A DNA stretch of 64,000 nucleotides from Chrysomallon squamiferum (Eukaryota; Mollusca; Gastropoda; Neomphalida; Peltospiridae). The notes beneath the pieces were generated by a model, which had not been told where the DNA came from, made no database searches, and was given only the letters and a program-made list of their open reading frames with translations. The DNA is taken from assembly GCA_012295275.1 (NCBI GenBank), contig CM022673.1, forward strand, positions 601,001 through 665,000, written 5' to 3'. A program made the translations under genes and the position numbers. Of this stretch, positions 12,541 through 24,815 are shown piece by piece (position 1 is the first letter of the stretch; each line of letters begins with the position of its first letter).

Positions 12541-13786
12541 CCAATCTCAGAAGCAGTCTCATAAATATACAAGTTTTGTTGCTGTCAGTAATTCTTTTTC
12601 TTTTTTCTTTTTTTCATCTTAAACCCATCTCTTTCTTTTTTTATTCTTCTTGTTAGCTGATATCAACCATATTAATGTAGATATATTAAATTTTAAATAT
12701 AGTTTCCATTTCCAAATACAATAAGATAAAAGCTTAAAATGTAAAATAAAATAAAATTGCCAGTTTATTAACTCATAATTTGGATAAAAAATGTCTTTGT
12801 CTAAAACTAATTAAAATACATTAGTAAGTCAACATTTGCAGTAAATGATCATCATTAAATCTATCCTAGTTGGAATGGGAAAAAACCTAACTAGTCCTTA
12901 AATGCAAACTGATCCTACAGTTCAACAAATCTTAAAAAAGTAAATGATGATCATGGTTACAATAACAGAGATAAGGGATGGTTACAAAACTATTATTGGC
13001 TTACTGAGATATTAACAGCTGGTATAAATACATAATATATAATTCAATGTTATTGAATATCTTTTAACAAAAAATGAGTATACAGCTTTAACAAGCCAGA
13101 TAAAAATCAGATATTAGTATAAATCTCTTTATTTTCATTGTCGTAATATCAGTATCAATATCAATCTGCAGACTGTCTGTTATCACATTCATTAACCAGT
13201 CTGAAAAGATGAGATTCACTGACTGCAAGCTGAGACAGCAATCTGACAATGACAGGAACTACTAGTAGAGATCTAATAGTAACAATTTAGAATTTATTCT
13301 ATCATTTAATGTACTCTTTGTGCATAAAAAGAAATTTACCAGAGAAGATGAAACAGAGGAAGGTGAGAGAGAAGATAAAGATAGGGGCACAGAATTTGTG
13401 GGGTGCTGGGGAAATGGTAAGATGGGGACAGGAGCAGAGTATGTGTGGTCAGAAAAAGATATTTAGGAGCAAATTGGAAATAAAAAAATATATATAAAAA
13501 AAAAACAGAAGTAAAAAGATTTGGGAAAAGAATACAATAAGGATGAGCAAATGTCAATAGAAAAGAAAGACACATAAAGCTATTATGGTAATAGTGATAT
13601 TGTAAATTAAGTGATGATATAATTCACTCCATTTTTTTTCTGTCTTCTTTATTATAACTGTTTCCTTGTATTTGAAAGTTTGGAATATACAATATGACAG
13701 ATATAAAAGATATCAGGATGAGATTGTAAAATAAGAGATGACATGAATCATTCTTCCCTCCCCACCTCTATTTCTATTTCTCTCAT
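12540..13786. other. AT-rich DNA, no gene seen
   Basis: T-rich low complexity at 12595-12660, then AT-rich complex DNA. A purine-rich stretch at about 13340-13570 gives overlapping short frames on both strands that I regard as compositional. Confidence 0.55.
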
Positions 13787-13856
13787 CTTTGTGAATATGT
13801 GCGTGTGCGTGTGTTCTGTGTGCATTATTGGACATAATAAAACCAGAATTCTCAGT

Positions 13857-13922
<66 letters not shown>

Positions 13923-13970
13923 TGTGTTTCTGTTACTGAATATAGTAAAACCAGAATTATCAGTACTGTT
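13786..13970. repeat. Duplicated unit flanking a (TG)n microsatellite
   Basis: The string TAAAACCAGAATT-TCAGTA-TG occurs at 13838-13860 and again at 13946-13968, about 108 bases apart, with a TG tract of about 60 bases (13859-13919) between. Each copy is itself preceded by TG-rich sequence and a TTCTGT motif. This suggests that a unit made of TG repeat plus unique tail was duplicated and that one TG tract then expanded. Confidence 0.75.
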
Positions 13971-14128
13971 TAAAAAATAGTTTTCAGCAAGAACAACAAG
14001 ACAAAAAAATTAATTGCCTGGGTTTCGGTGAACTAACTGAATTCTGTGTTATCTTTCACAAGCAGTGAAAATCTTAACATTTTTAAATCGTTATCTATAT
14101 GCATTTAATCATACTGACTGCCAGCTTT

Positions 14129-14179
14129 TGTTTATATCAAAGCACTTTCTAAGTTGTTTATATCAATGCACTTTCATTT
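14129..14179. repeat. 26-bp tandem duplication
   Basis: TGTTTATATCAA followed by GCACTTTC is repeated at 14129 and 14155 with one or two differences. Confidence 0.75.
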
Positions 14180-15180
14180 GTGATCAGTCAAGTTTCCATA
14201 TTAAAGTTTGTTGTTTATTTTAAAACCCATAAATCATGCAGTCAGTGTTTGCATGACCACAGGGGGTACTGCTTATGTTTTAAATATTTCATAATCATAT
14301 GTATGCATGAATATGAATATATATACATACAGACCTACATACATACAAGCCTGTGTGTGTGTACACTATAGTATTTGTATTTGTATGCATGCATGTACCT
14401 GTGTACATGTTTTTAATTAATATTTTAATTAATGCTAACACTGACACATTGTTCATTTTACAAACTATAATAAAAAAAATCAAGTAAAATGTTGCAGTAC
14501 AATTCTAATAAAATATCAGAAATATTTCACAACAAATAATTAAGTAAATAAAATAAACATACAAGAATGCAAATTTAGGTATACTTTGATTTAATGATTA
14601 AAAATATTCCTGATAAGAACATAATTGAAAAATAAATAATCAAATAATTTCATTAATCAAGTAATTAAATTAAATAACAAAACAATAAAAACATTCCATC
14701 ACACTTTGACATTTCTGACAATCTGAGATGGGATATTTTAATAATCTTTCCTTGTTTTTTCTGAAATATATTATGAAGGTTCTAAAAAATAATAATTCCC
14801 TAATGCATTCCCTACAATGGAACATGCAGTCCTTTTATAGCTGACAGAAAACAAAGAAAGTTACAAATGACCACTCTGACCTTGACTTTGTCCTTTGAAC
14901 TGCTTTCAGAATGGGATTGCAGGGTATGATTGATCTAGTATTATTAGTTACTGGGATTCCCAGCAGACACAGATATTGGACATTTCATAATTTAATCTCC
15001 TATCTGTTTAGTCTGAATGATATTCCTTATTTTAATTTTTATTACTTAACTATTATGATGATGATGATGATTATTTTTAATTTTATTGTTGTTGTTGTTA
15101 TATTGTGCTTGTTCTTGTTTTTATTTGATTAGTTAGGGGTTTTATATACATACACTACTTTATATATTCACTGAACATTG
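14180..15180. other. AT-rich DNA, tetranucleotide traces
   Basis: ATAC/TATG-type imperfect repeats at about 14295-14400 and ATG/TTG tracts at about 15055-15100. No gene recognised. Confidence 0.55.
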
Positions 15181-15193
15181 AAACCATGTCTAT

Positions 15194-15233
15194 CTTGGGT
15201 ATATAAGCCAGGAACACTGGCTGCTTGCCCAAG
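15194..15233. other. 40-base hairpin-forming sequence
   Basis: Outer arms CTTGGG (15194-15199) and CCCAAG (15228-15233) enclose inner arms AGCCAG (15206-15211) and CTGGCT (15217-15222), with a five-base loop. TATATA and GCTTG face each other as an internal loop. The stem is short for a microRNA precursor. It could be a transposon end, a cruciform-prone site or chance. Confidence 0.4.
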
Positions 15234-15319
15234 ACTGTATTAGTATGTAAAAAAATATACAAAAATTAAAAGTATATAATAATTATTAAAATTTACAATA
15301 AAAATATTATAGAATTCAG

Positions 15320-15395
15320 TAAATGGAATTGAACCTAAGACCTATGGTAACTAAAACAAACCTTCACAAGTTTGCTAACAATGACTGATTGCCCA
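15320..15395 (-). repeat. Possible tRNA-derived SINE head, decayed
   Basis: On the minus strand a B-box-like GGTTCAATTCC (15325-15335) lies downstream of AGTCATTGTTAGCA (near 15375-15391), which resembles the D-arm/A-box region of a tRNA. The spacing of about 40 bases is right for a tRNA-like promoter. The rest does not fold as a clean tRNA to my reading, so an old SINE head is more likely than a functional tRNA gene. No target-site duplication was found. Confidence 0.3.
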
Positions 15396-15399
15396 CCAG

Positions 15400-16378
15400 C
15401 AGTTCACAATAAAGCTTATTAAAATATACATGGAAATGAAAGAACCTTGTACCAGTCTTATCATTTCTGATAAAGCTTATCCTATCCAGTAAACAAAAGC
15501 AACAAAATGTAACTTTCTCCATGCCACTGACAAGACACTCTGAGTTTCTGACATCAATTGTTGCTCATTAAGTTTTGTATATCTTGGTAAGCAGCCAAAT
15601 CTCAGTGCCTGTCATCTCCCCCCCCCCAACATTGATAATACCTGGGTCAGCTGTTCTTGTGGCCATTTTATATGGTAAAAGTTTATGAAAACTGCAACTA
15701 ATTTTAACCATTTATGTGGGCATTTAGCCTATTATCAGAACTTTGTCAATCTGACAGTGTTGTTTTCAAGGATGCAGTTAGCCTATTGTAATGGTTAAAT
15801 AACTTTGGTCAAACTGAAAGTGGTTTTGGTGCTATATTTATGATAAATATCTTGTTTATTTCACCTTTTGCCAAAACTACATAATTTTGAACAAAAATGT
15901 GACTGGTTTTGGTGACCATATTTGTAAAACTTATAAGAGTATTTAAATTACTGATTAGAATTATTGTGTGTGTGTGTGTGTATACGTGCATAGATAAATA
16001 CATATGGTCCTGACAACCTTATGTTTACTATACATTCAAATATTAAACTTGTCATTTACTGTAAATGAAAGGAACAAATTGTTTTTATGGCTATATTATA
16101 CGAATTTGTCCACCCATTTAACTTGTGTCCTATTAAAATTGAATACCTGATTCTGATGAAAACAAACAAGTGTACTGTTAGATTCCCTGAACACAAAATA
16201 ATGTCGTAAATTAAAAAAATGATTTTAAAAAAATGTGAATCAAAACAAAGCATTATTTTCAAATGCAATGTATTAATAATAATTTTTATAAATATTAATG
16301 GACAAAAAAAATACTGTAAACCATAATTTATTAAATAAGCTTTTAAAAAAGAATTTTTGGCTTTGTTTTTTTCATATT

Positions 16379-16420
<42 letters not shown>

Positions 16421-17490
16421 AACTTAATAGCCAATTCAACAACATATATCCATTCAAATATTTAACAAAGAGCAATAAAAATACAACACAAAGTTTATAG
16501 TAAAGGTCAAACTTAATTGACAATAATTGACATTCATAACAACAGATACTTACATCTACTTGTACAAGAGGAAATAAAACAAATAATGAGTGTTTTAATA
16601 ATCATGAGTAATCTGAGGGCATGTTTACAAGTACCATAAAATTTAGAACTTTCTTTTTTCCTTTTTTTTTCTTTCTACGCAGTTATCTTTAATTTAAGAA
16701 TGTATGAATGAAAAAAAAAAACCAGTAGACTGTACATGAATTAATTAAATCAGTAAGAAATGAAATGCAATGTCCTGCTAATTAACCAAACGAATTAAAG
16801 AATGTCTAAATGAAACTAAATGAATAATTTGTAAGCACCCACTCACCAAAAAAAAAAAAAAAAAAAAAAAAAAGAGTAATAATAATAAAAAATAATAAAA
16901 AGATAGTGTAATAACTGAAGGTTGTAATTTTCTTCTTTTTTTTAAATATATTTTAAAACTTAAAATATTTGCATTAAACATAATTATCAGTTTAATTAAG
17001 ACTTATTTCACAACCTTAATATTCAAGCTATGAAAAGCTTTGGGTTGAAATGTGGTAATATCCTAACTATCTACCAGGAAGATTTGATCTTGTAACCTGT
17101 CACACACAATGGACATATTTTACAACCACACTAAATCCCTTCTTTAGCCACACCGAGTCCACACTGAATTAATATAGCAAGGCTTGAATAGTGTGGGATT
17201 TGTTATCCAAAGAATGTAATTTTGTTGTAAATAATTTAAAATCCAAATCGCTTATGGCATTCTCTTAATTAGAAGATTACGAACTGTTGGTCATTTAATT
17301 CCAGATTTTCTGACTGGAGTTATAATGTAACAGTGCAGTATATGTTACTGGTAAAAGCTTTAAGTGAATGTATTCCTTATGTGAAAAAGCAATATCCTAC
17401 TCAGAAAATAAACTGAATGAATGAACCAATTAACAAATGATTCACTCCATTATTTATTTGTTATATGAAAGGTTTAGGAAAGATTTTTCT
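15400..17490. other. AT-rich DNA with long A runs
   Basis: A homopolymers at about 16383-16418 (36 bases) and 16849-16873, and a short (TG)n at 15965-15980. No gene recognised. 17030-17210 is less AT-rich but has no coding sense. Confidence 0.6.
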
Positions 17491-17492
17491 AT

Positions 17493-17495
<3 letters not shown>

Positions 17496-17526
<31 letters not shown>
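17496..17526. repeat. (CT)n microsatellite
   Basis: About 15 CT dinucleotides. Confidence 0.95.
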
Positions 17527-17530
<4 letters not shown>

Positions 17531-17624
17531 TTCAACAAATTCTGTTTTAGTTTATTATAATTAACTGTAGTTGTGTTTTATTTTAGTATATTTTTATTTG
17601 ATTAAAAATAATAATAATAATATT

Positions 17625-17672
17625 AATTATAACTGCTTGTATAACAATAATTATAACTGCTTGTATAACAAT
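17625..17672. repeat. Perfect 24-bp tandem duplication
   Basis: Two identical adjacent 24-base units (AATTATAACTGCTTG then TATAACAAT). Perfect identity in otherwise worn repeats suggests a recent slippage or duplication event. Confidence 0.9.
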
Positions 17673-18180
17673 ATAAATAACTTTTATCATACAAATGCAA
17701 TCAAAACTTTTTGCCATATTATTTAAATTTATGAAAAAAAGAAGTTTTATATATCAAATTTTAAAAATGACATTAACCCATAATCAACAAGGGAGGAAAA
17801 AAACAACAACAAAAAAAAAACCTCAAAGATTTTATATAATTTTATATTAATTATAATTCTAAATGAAAATTCTTCTAAACAAATTAATTACCAAACTATG
17901 TTTTTAAGTTATTTAATTACTTTCTTTCTGACTTTCAGGAAGCAATAATGTTCTAACTTATGATTCCCATTACAACTGAAAAATCTCAACCATAGCCGAA
18001 ATATTCTTTCAACAGCAAATTCCATAATCAATAAACCAAATTACATGAGAAAATTTTTCTTTTTAAAATTCCAAACTAAAAGCTGCTGTAAAGCTGTTAT
18101 CAATGAACAAATAAAAAAAAATAAAAATAAAGCCGACACAAGACAATGGACACAACAACAGGTACAACTGTAGAACCTAC

Positions 18181-18393
18181 CTGTAGATTGAGTGACTCAA
18201 TGGCAGCGTTGTCGCTGGTTCTAAGAACAACGTTCCCCAGCCTGCTGCGATGGGGAAGGCAGCAGTTTGAAGAGATGTCCGGCTTGTGCCCAATGCCTCC
18301 ATCAGTCCCACTCATCAATACTTTGTGCCAACAACAATAGGCAGCAGGCGAGCCGCTGATCCTTGTAGAAATGACACCAAGCGGTGATCTCAA
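18181..18393 (-). other. Candidate exon, minus strand
   Basis: A block with about half G+C, by eye, in AT-rich surroundings. On the minus strand it ends with CTACAG at 18181 followed by GTAGGT at 18180-18175, a near-ideal 5' splice site. An open frame enters from about 18393 (stop just upstream at 18394-18396), passes an internal ATG at 18315-18313, and reaches the splice junction in phase 0, giving 45 codons from that ATG. An acceptor of moderate quality is possible just upstream (CTCTTCTGTAATTGAG, about 18391). The ATG context is weak (T at -3). I do not recognise the peptide, which contains paired cysteines. It could be an internal exon, a first coding exon, a 5' UTR exon or a non-coding element with a chance donor. 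A 64-codon plus-strand frame overlaps it and lacks splice support. Confidence 0.35.
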
Positions 18394-18419
18394 TTACAGA
18401 AGAGTAATGCAGTGATTTG

Positions 18420-18650
18420 CTTGAAAAAAGAAAATTCTCTCCCAAAAAGAAATATAACTTTGATTTTTTTTTTTCAATAATATTTTATATAATATAGATC
18501 ATTGTATTTTTTTCTTTCCTTTTTCATCTAAATACTGTCTAATGTTTCATTATTGTTATATTTTTGTATTATTATTCCTATTATTTGTTTTTTTTAAAAA
18601 CTGATTTTCCAAGTATCACTAAGTCAAAAGCCGTGTACTTTTGTCTGTTT
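18420..18650. other. T-rich low-complexity spacer
   Basis: T runs and AT-rich sequence. Read on the minus strand, it supplies pyrimidine-poor sequence far upstream of the candidate exon. No gene seen. Confidence 0.5.
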
Positions 18651-19420
18651 TGAATTTTATTCTGTTTTGAATTTTCTGTCTCAACACTTGTTTAATTGAA
18701 CAAAATGACTGGTCGATGCAGAAATGACAGTCCTGACAGGCGGGTTAATTAAAAGTTCTGCTTATTCATCAGTAATGTTCCAAAATGAAGTGAGCCAGAA
18801 AAAAATCTTCACACAAATTTCAGTCATTATCTGCTTTCCTCTATATGAATACAGTCTAGACAAGTAAAAATATATATTTTAAATACAACAAGAAAGGAAC
18901 TTGATAAAGTTCATTATTATTTTTTTGTATCTCAAATATTTGGTTCATTAGAATAATGTTCTAATTAATGACAAAGCTCATTCACCAGTAAATACAACAG
19001 ATCTATTCCACTATCTGAAGCTGATAATCAAAGTTAAAACCAGAATTATCCATTCACAGATTTTTATCAAAGTTGTCACAACATGAAACAAATATCCTAT
19101 TTAGGCTGAGCTGAAAAAAAAAAAAAGTATATATAAATTGTACGAATTCTTGAAATCAGGAATCCAAAGAAACGGTTGTAAACTCAGCTCTGCCAAAGGT
19201 AGTGATGGTGAGGTGCAAAGTACGGCACTAATGAGGAAGAAAAGGAATGCTGTTTGCCAGTGCCAGTTTTAACCCTCTGTGACAGGTTGATGGTAGTTGT
19301 TGCGGCACCTCCAATTGATATTAGATTCTCTCTTAACCAAGTGACTACTGTACATGTTCAACACAGGAAATTATTGACTGAGGGGTTTCCGTATTGACGA
19401 GAAAATACCAGCTATATGGA
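18650..19420. other. Balanced-composition island E
   Basis: Complex sequence richer in G+C, strongest at 18690-18800 and 19160-19410, with few simple repeats. No coding frame is convincing. Being close to the candidate exon, it could be a regulatory element of the same gene, but this is inference. Confidence 0.28.
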
Positions 19421-20680
19421 CACAAGTCAATTGTTAATTAGGCCCTGTTTCAAGCAACAAGTCCAAAACTCTTCAAAAGTAAATACTGCATACACAAGGA
19501 TTTATGCTGTGTGTGTGTCAAATATCAGGCAGAGTGAAAAGCGGAAGACAGCTCTGTTAAACAGACATATACAAATACATTCAATGCATTTTCATTTTCT
19601 ATTAGAAAAAAATGCATCTGAAGTTGTGATAAAAAGAAATCACTGTCTGAATAAGTGATCATTATTCATATTAAAAATTAAAAAGATATTTGTCATCCTT
19701 CTTCCCTAATCCATTTACTTTTCACAACTTAACCCTAACTTCACTAATAAAACCAATAAAATATGAATGATTTCAGTTTTATTTTAGAAGATATGTCTGA
19801 TATTTTACTAACATACAATTCTTCAATTAGTAATATTAGACATCTTGTTTGAAAAACCATCAAATACATTTATTTTCAATAAATAAAACTGATTTCCTTT
19901 ATATGCAAATAAATATATAAAAGTAAAGAAAAATACTCCCAGCTTTCTTAATAATCATACTATAAAGCAGAGGCAGAGTTTACATACACGATGAAATATG
20001 AGGACATATATGTGAAGTTCTTCAAATCAGGAAAAGGAAAGGGATGTTTTAATATCACTGCAGTATATTGTTAAATTAATATCCAAGTTGTTTAACAACG
20101 GACAAATGTTTCCAAATCAAATATTAAGTTTAAAAGAAAATCATGAGTTGTAAACTTTATCTAAATGAAATATTTGTATCAGGAATCAGCCCTCAGTTAT
20201 AAAATGATAGAAATTTTGACTAAGCAAATGATTTTCAGGGATCAGAAGTATCTTTATTATATTTAAAATAATCACTTTTTAAATATTTAAAGAAATATTA
20301 TTGAACTTTTTATATTTTCATTTTTATTTAAAAGAATTTAGGACAATATTTCTGTACTGTAAACAGTTCAGTTCTCATAAGTTGATGTTATAAGGTCTGT
20401 CATTTTATGAGAAACTGTTTCTATTTAAAAAAATATGATACCAAAGTACTTCCTTTAAAAATAAAATATATGAAAATATGGAGGGAATTTTTTTATATAT
20501 ACATTTTTTACTTTTTGTTTTTCTTCAACAGAAATGTCAAACGGCAACAACAATTGTTCTTGAAAAATCCTTACATTAGTTCTGCAGTTATTCTGTGTAC
20601 TGCAAAGAGAATGGATGGCCTAATCAATAATATGATATCAGTATTATTGAAGATGACAAGCATGTTTACCAACACTTAAT
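19420..20680. other. AT-rich DNA, no gene recognised
   Basis: Frames of 80 and 90 codons on the plus strand (19416-19658, 20407-20679) show no known motif and match the local composition. Confidence 0.5.
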
Positions 20681-21015
20681 TACTGCTCAGAATCCTCTCT
20701 GCAGCTAGAGATTGGAGAGGACCCCATTGTTGTTGAATTACACAAGCTATTCCATGCCGCGTATGCACGACACTCCAGCTTCAAATTAATTCTGAGGTCA
20801 TCACTCAATATTATTGAGATTCCAACACTTTGGAAATCTTTCTGAAGGAATTCTATTGTCTGAGGCTCTGCAACTTGCTGTGCAACAATGTTCCATTGTC
20901 ACTTGGCACTGCTTCTCAGATATGTAAATACAGACCCCTGTCCGATTCTTTCCTGCAAATAATCAGCAGGATCTAATGAAATCCATACAAACTCTTTCGT
21001 CTAGCAAAAATCTTT
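20680..21015. promoter_or_regulatory. Candidate conserved element with paired Sox-like site (island F)
   Basis: About 330 bases of complex, balanced-composition DNA with no coding frame. It contains ACAATG at 20885-20890 and its inverse CATTGT at 20894-20899, separated by three bases. Head-to-head SOX half-sites with a spacer of a few bases are the known arrangement for SoxE-group dimers. An enhancer bound by a Sox protein is a reasonable reading, but nothing here proves activity. Confidence 0.38.
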
Positions 21016-21417
21016 AATTACAGCTGACATTATCAACTATTTCTTAACTCACCACTCTTATTGTAATGATGGGGGAAAATGAGCTTTTGTCAGAAGCTAT
21101 GCTTGCTTCTATTTTATTTTTTTTCCTTTTATTTTTTTTTTTTTTCTTAATGCAAAGGAACATTTGTGAGAAGAAGAAAAAATATTGAGTGCTTAAAAAA
21201 GAAGAATAGATAATTTCATTTACGAAGTCGATCAATATAAAAGCAGAATGGAATGCAACTTTATTACATGTGCTATTTCACAAGTTTATCACATAATGGC
21301 TAATAGCAGACAAGAAAATAATAGCTAATCAGAGAGAAATGAGTGATTTCTTTACAACTGTCATTTCGCACTACCTAAACTCAATTTAGTCTCATAGAAA
21401 ACTAAAGGAAATGGAAT

Positions 21418-21494
21418 AGAATGTTTGTTTAACGACACCCTAGAGCATTGTTAATCATCTTCTTTTAGGTGTCATACTATATGGTTATTGTGCA

Positions 21495-21495
<1 letters not shown>
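21418..21495 (+). repeat. Fragment of a mollusc-type interspersed repeat
   Basis: The stretch starting ATGTTTGTTTAACGACACC, continuing TAGAGCA-TTG-TTAATCATC and then a GGTGTCA-A box resembles, from memory, a very abundant interspersed repeat of gastropod and bivalve genomes. The copy is diverged, with short deletions, and looks truncated. The family name is not known to me. It is the best single hint to the organism group. Confidence 0.5.
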
Positions 21496-22132
<637 letters not shown>

Positions 22133-22134
22133 AT

Positions 22135-23420
22135 ACTCACACTTACACATGCATAATGTTTTCCAAACATATTAACCACAATATAATTGTGTATCAGAAT
22201 TTATTAAGTTTGGTTCCTATGTGAAGAAATCTAAACCACAACAAGTGTACATTTTGTCAGTTTCTGTTTGCCACTTCACACACTTGACAAATTTTTCTTG
22301 CACTTCGTGAGCAAGTAAACCATAAGCTCAAGTTTCGAAACTCTACACCAACAATAGCCAGAACACAAACTTGTGAATTTAAAAAAAAAAGAAGGCAACA
22401 AGTAACAAAACTCTTATCTTTTGCTGGTACACTTATCAAACTTGGTAGTGGAACAGAGTGAATGAAGCATGCAATAAACATATGTTTTCTGATTACACCA
22501 GCTGCTTAATGGTTGCCAGTGTAAATTAAAATGCATAACTTCCTGTCAGCTGTTGTTCAGATAGTCACATACTCATCAGTAATCATCCTTTGTGCAATTA
22601 ACATGCATATGTAGAAAATACATACACATGAAGAAAAACAGTGGGTGCAAGCACATTACTAGTGCAGGGGTTAATTAACATGCTTTTGGAAAAAACCCAC
22701 AAAAAAACAAAAAAAAATAACGAAAAAAAACAACCTTCTTTTTTAGGTGAATGGGCTTCCTGTATTCTTTTTAAAATGTTATGCTTAAAAAAGTGAAAGA
22801 AAAATAGAGATAAAGATTTAATTAGTTTTAACAAATACCAAGTGAAAAAAACAAACAAAAAACTATTTTGTACTGATCTCATATATATTTGTTTTTTATA
22901 TTTTTATATTTATATATGCATGTAAGAATGTATGTGAATATACGGATAAAAGTATATGCCTTTCTATAAGTATGTAAGAGTGTATGTAGTGAGCAGAAAT
23001 GTTAATTTACAGTTAGCTGAATTCTAAATCAGGAAGTTTTTAAGTAAAATGTTTATTTCTTTTTAAAATTTAAAAGCAATTTCTTGACATGCCAAGAAAA
23101 AGAAACATTATTATTTTTGTCTTTTTTAAAGTTACATATAAGTTTAGTAATAACAGGTTAGTTGATATCTTTTAATAAAAATGTACAAATTACAGAAGAT
23201 AGAAATTAAGATATGAATTGTAATACAGCACACAAAAATTATACAATTATAAAACAAATTATAAAACTGACAGATTAAGGTTATATATTATAAAACACAC
23301 AAACAAATTATGATTAATGACTGGTTGAAAATGATCTTTTAAAATGTTTACTTAACATTTTTTCTTATTTTATTTTGTTTTAATTATTATTATTATTATA
23401 TTATTAATTTTTATTCACAG
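22135..23420. other. AT-rich DNA, no gene recognised
   Basis: 22250-22680 is moderately complex. Minus-strand frames of 74 and 94 codons (22257-22481, 22598-22882) are F/L/S-rich from A-rich template and show no motif. Confidence 0.5.
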
Positions 23421-23990
23421 TGTGTTGAATCAAGACAAGAGTTTCCAAAGTTTCATTAAACAATAGTAACAATTACGAAGTTGTTTTTAATTCAAAGAGA
23501 TATGGGATATCATTAAAGGACATCATTCAATTTGAAATAGGCTAATTAAAGGCACACCTTAGCAGGAAACTTTTTAATGTTTGTATTTTTATCGTTTGTG
23601 ACATAGCAAAAGAAATAAACAACTAGGAATTATGCCTCACATTGATTATGTACTGTGGGAAACGAAAACTGTTAATTGCAAAGAGAGAATTAATTATGTT
23701 ATCCCAAGGATCAAAGTCAAGCTGAATGTTGTAAAGTGCTTCCTAAGTGTGGCCAAAGCGTGAATTATTAGGAACAAAGTTTATTGATGACTTCCTGTGG
23801 AAAGAGGCAAGAAAGTGGTTTACACGGGCATTTTTATGTTTTGTTGTTCTCAATGTTGACTCTAGCAAGTCCTCTAATCTAGGCTCTGAGAAAAGGGAGA
23901 AAAAAATGAGTAAGAAAAATCTTCAAAGTTATTACCAGTGTGTTATCTTTTTATGGTTTACAAAGAAGCTGGATAACAAAACAGAATGAT
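23420..23990. other. Candidate conserved non-coding island G
   Basis: Complex sequence with many TAATTA/TTAATT homeodomain-type cores (for example near 23543 and 23689) and raised G+C towards 23700-23890. The plus-strand 80-codon frame (23747-23989) is not recognised. The homeodomain-site richness could simply reflect AT content. Confidence 0.25.
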
Positions 23991-24187
23991 AATTTGTATA
24001 ATATTTGTGTGTGAATGTGAATGTGTTCGTGTGTGTGTGTGTCTCATTATGACAAATGTCTAGATGTGTGTATGTCTTCATGCTTGTATATTCATAGAGA
24101 TATACACATGGACTAAAACTGAAAATTCATCATATACAGTTTATTTAATATACATTGTACTTCTCACAAAAAGGAAACAAAAGTTAT

Positions 24188-24191
<4 letters not shown>

Positions 24192-24250
<59 letters not shown>
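24192..24250. repeat. (TG)n with (TATG)n tail
   Basis: About 21 TG dinucleotides pass into four TATG units. Confidence 0.95.
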
Positions 24251-24349
24251 AAGTATCTATGCATATTTGTATTTAAGTATGTATATATTTTATCATACTA
24301 TAATTTGATTAAACATAAATCTTAATAAAAACCAAACTGTATACATAGT

Positions 24350-24815
24350 ATTTTAACCTGTAGAGAAAATCCCAGATGCACATATTATTTTAATCTGCAA
24401 AAGAAGACACATTGACTATAATGACCAGTCCAGTTACACTAATCTGCAGTTAAAGACCACCTTCCTAAAGACCTATAATAACATTACTACTTACAGATTA
24501 TCTAACCTGGAAAAAAACAATCTATTTATGATGACCATACTGCTTATGCAAATGAAGATCACAGACAATAGTGATGGCTAGCTGATTATTAAACCTTCAG
24601 AAAAACTATCTAATTATACTGATTTCTTAAACTTTTAGAAAAGGATCACCTATCTTTAAATATCTGTCTGCTTTTGGATTGTCAGCTTGAATCTACCTTT
24701 GAATGCCTGCCTGCTTTACAGATTATCTAACCTTCAGAAGACAATTAGTCTGTAAAGACCTGTTTAACAGACTATTCAACCTGTAGAGAATGACCATCTG
24801 TCTCCAAACATCAAA
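24350..24815. repeat. Decayed minisatellite, unit about 37-63 bp
   Basis: A motif like CAGATTATCTAACCTGCAGAA followed by GACCATCT recurs in diverged form. Its AACCTG/AATCTG/AACCTT core appears at about 24355, 24392, 24441, 24504, 24592, 24629, 24729 and 24778. Spacings of 37, 49, 63, 88, 37, 100 and 49 suggest a unit near 37-50 bases with lost or doubled copies. No coding sense. Confidence 0.65.

Noticed and set aside
13743-13973. Val-Cys repeat frame (also at 24064-24252, 37068-37394 and 43721-43915)
   Set aside because: Produced by TG/CA microsatellites, which read as Val-Cys; no gene evidence.
17030-17210. Possible SINE with GGGTTGAAA and TGGTAGATAG strings
   Set aside because: The box-like strings are in the wrong order and orientation for a tRNA promoter.
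24350-24815. CRISPR-like repeat-spacer array
   Set aside because: Repeats are heavily diverged and irregularly spaced, in a eukaryotic context with no cas genes.
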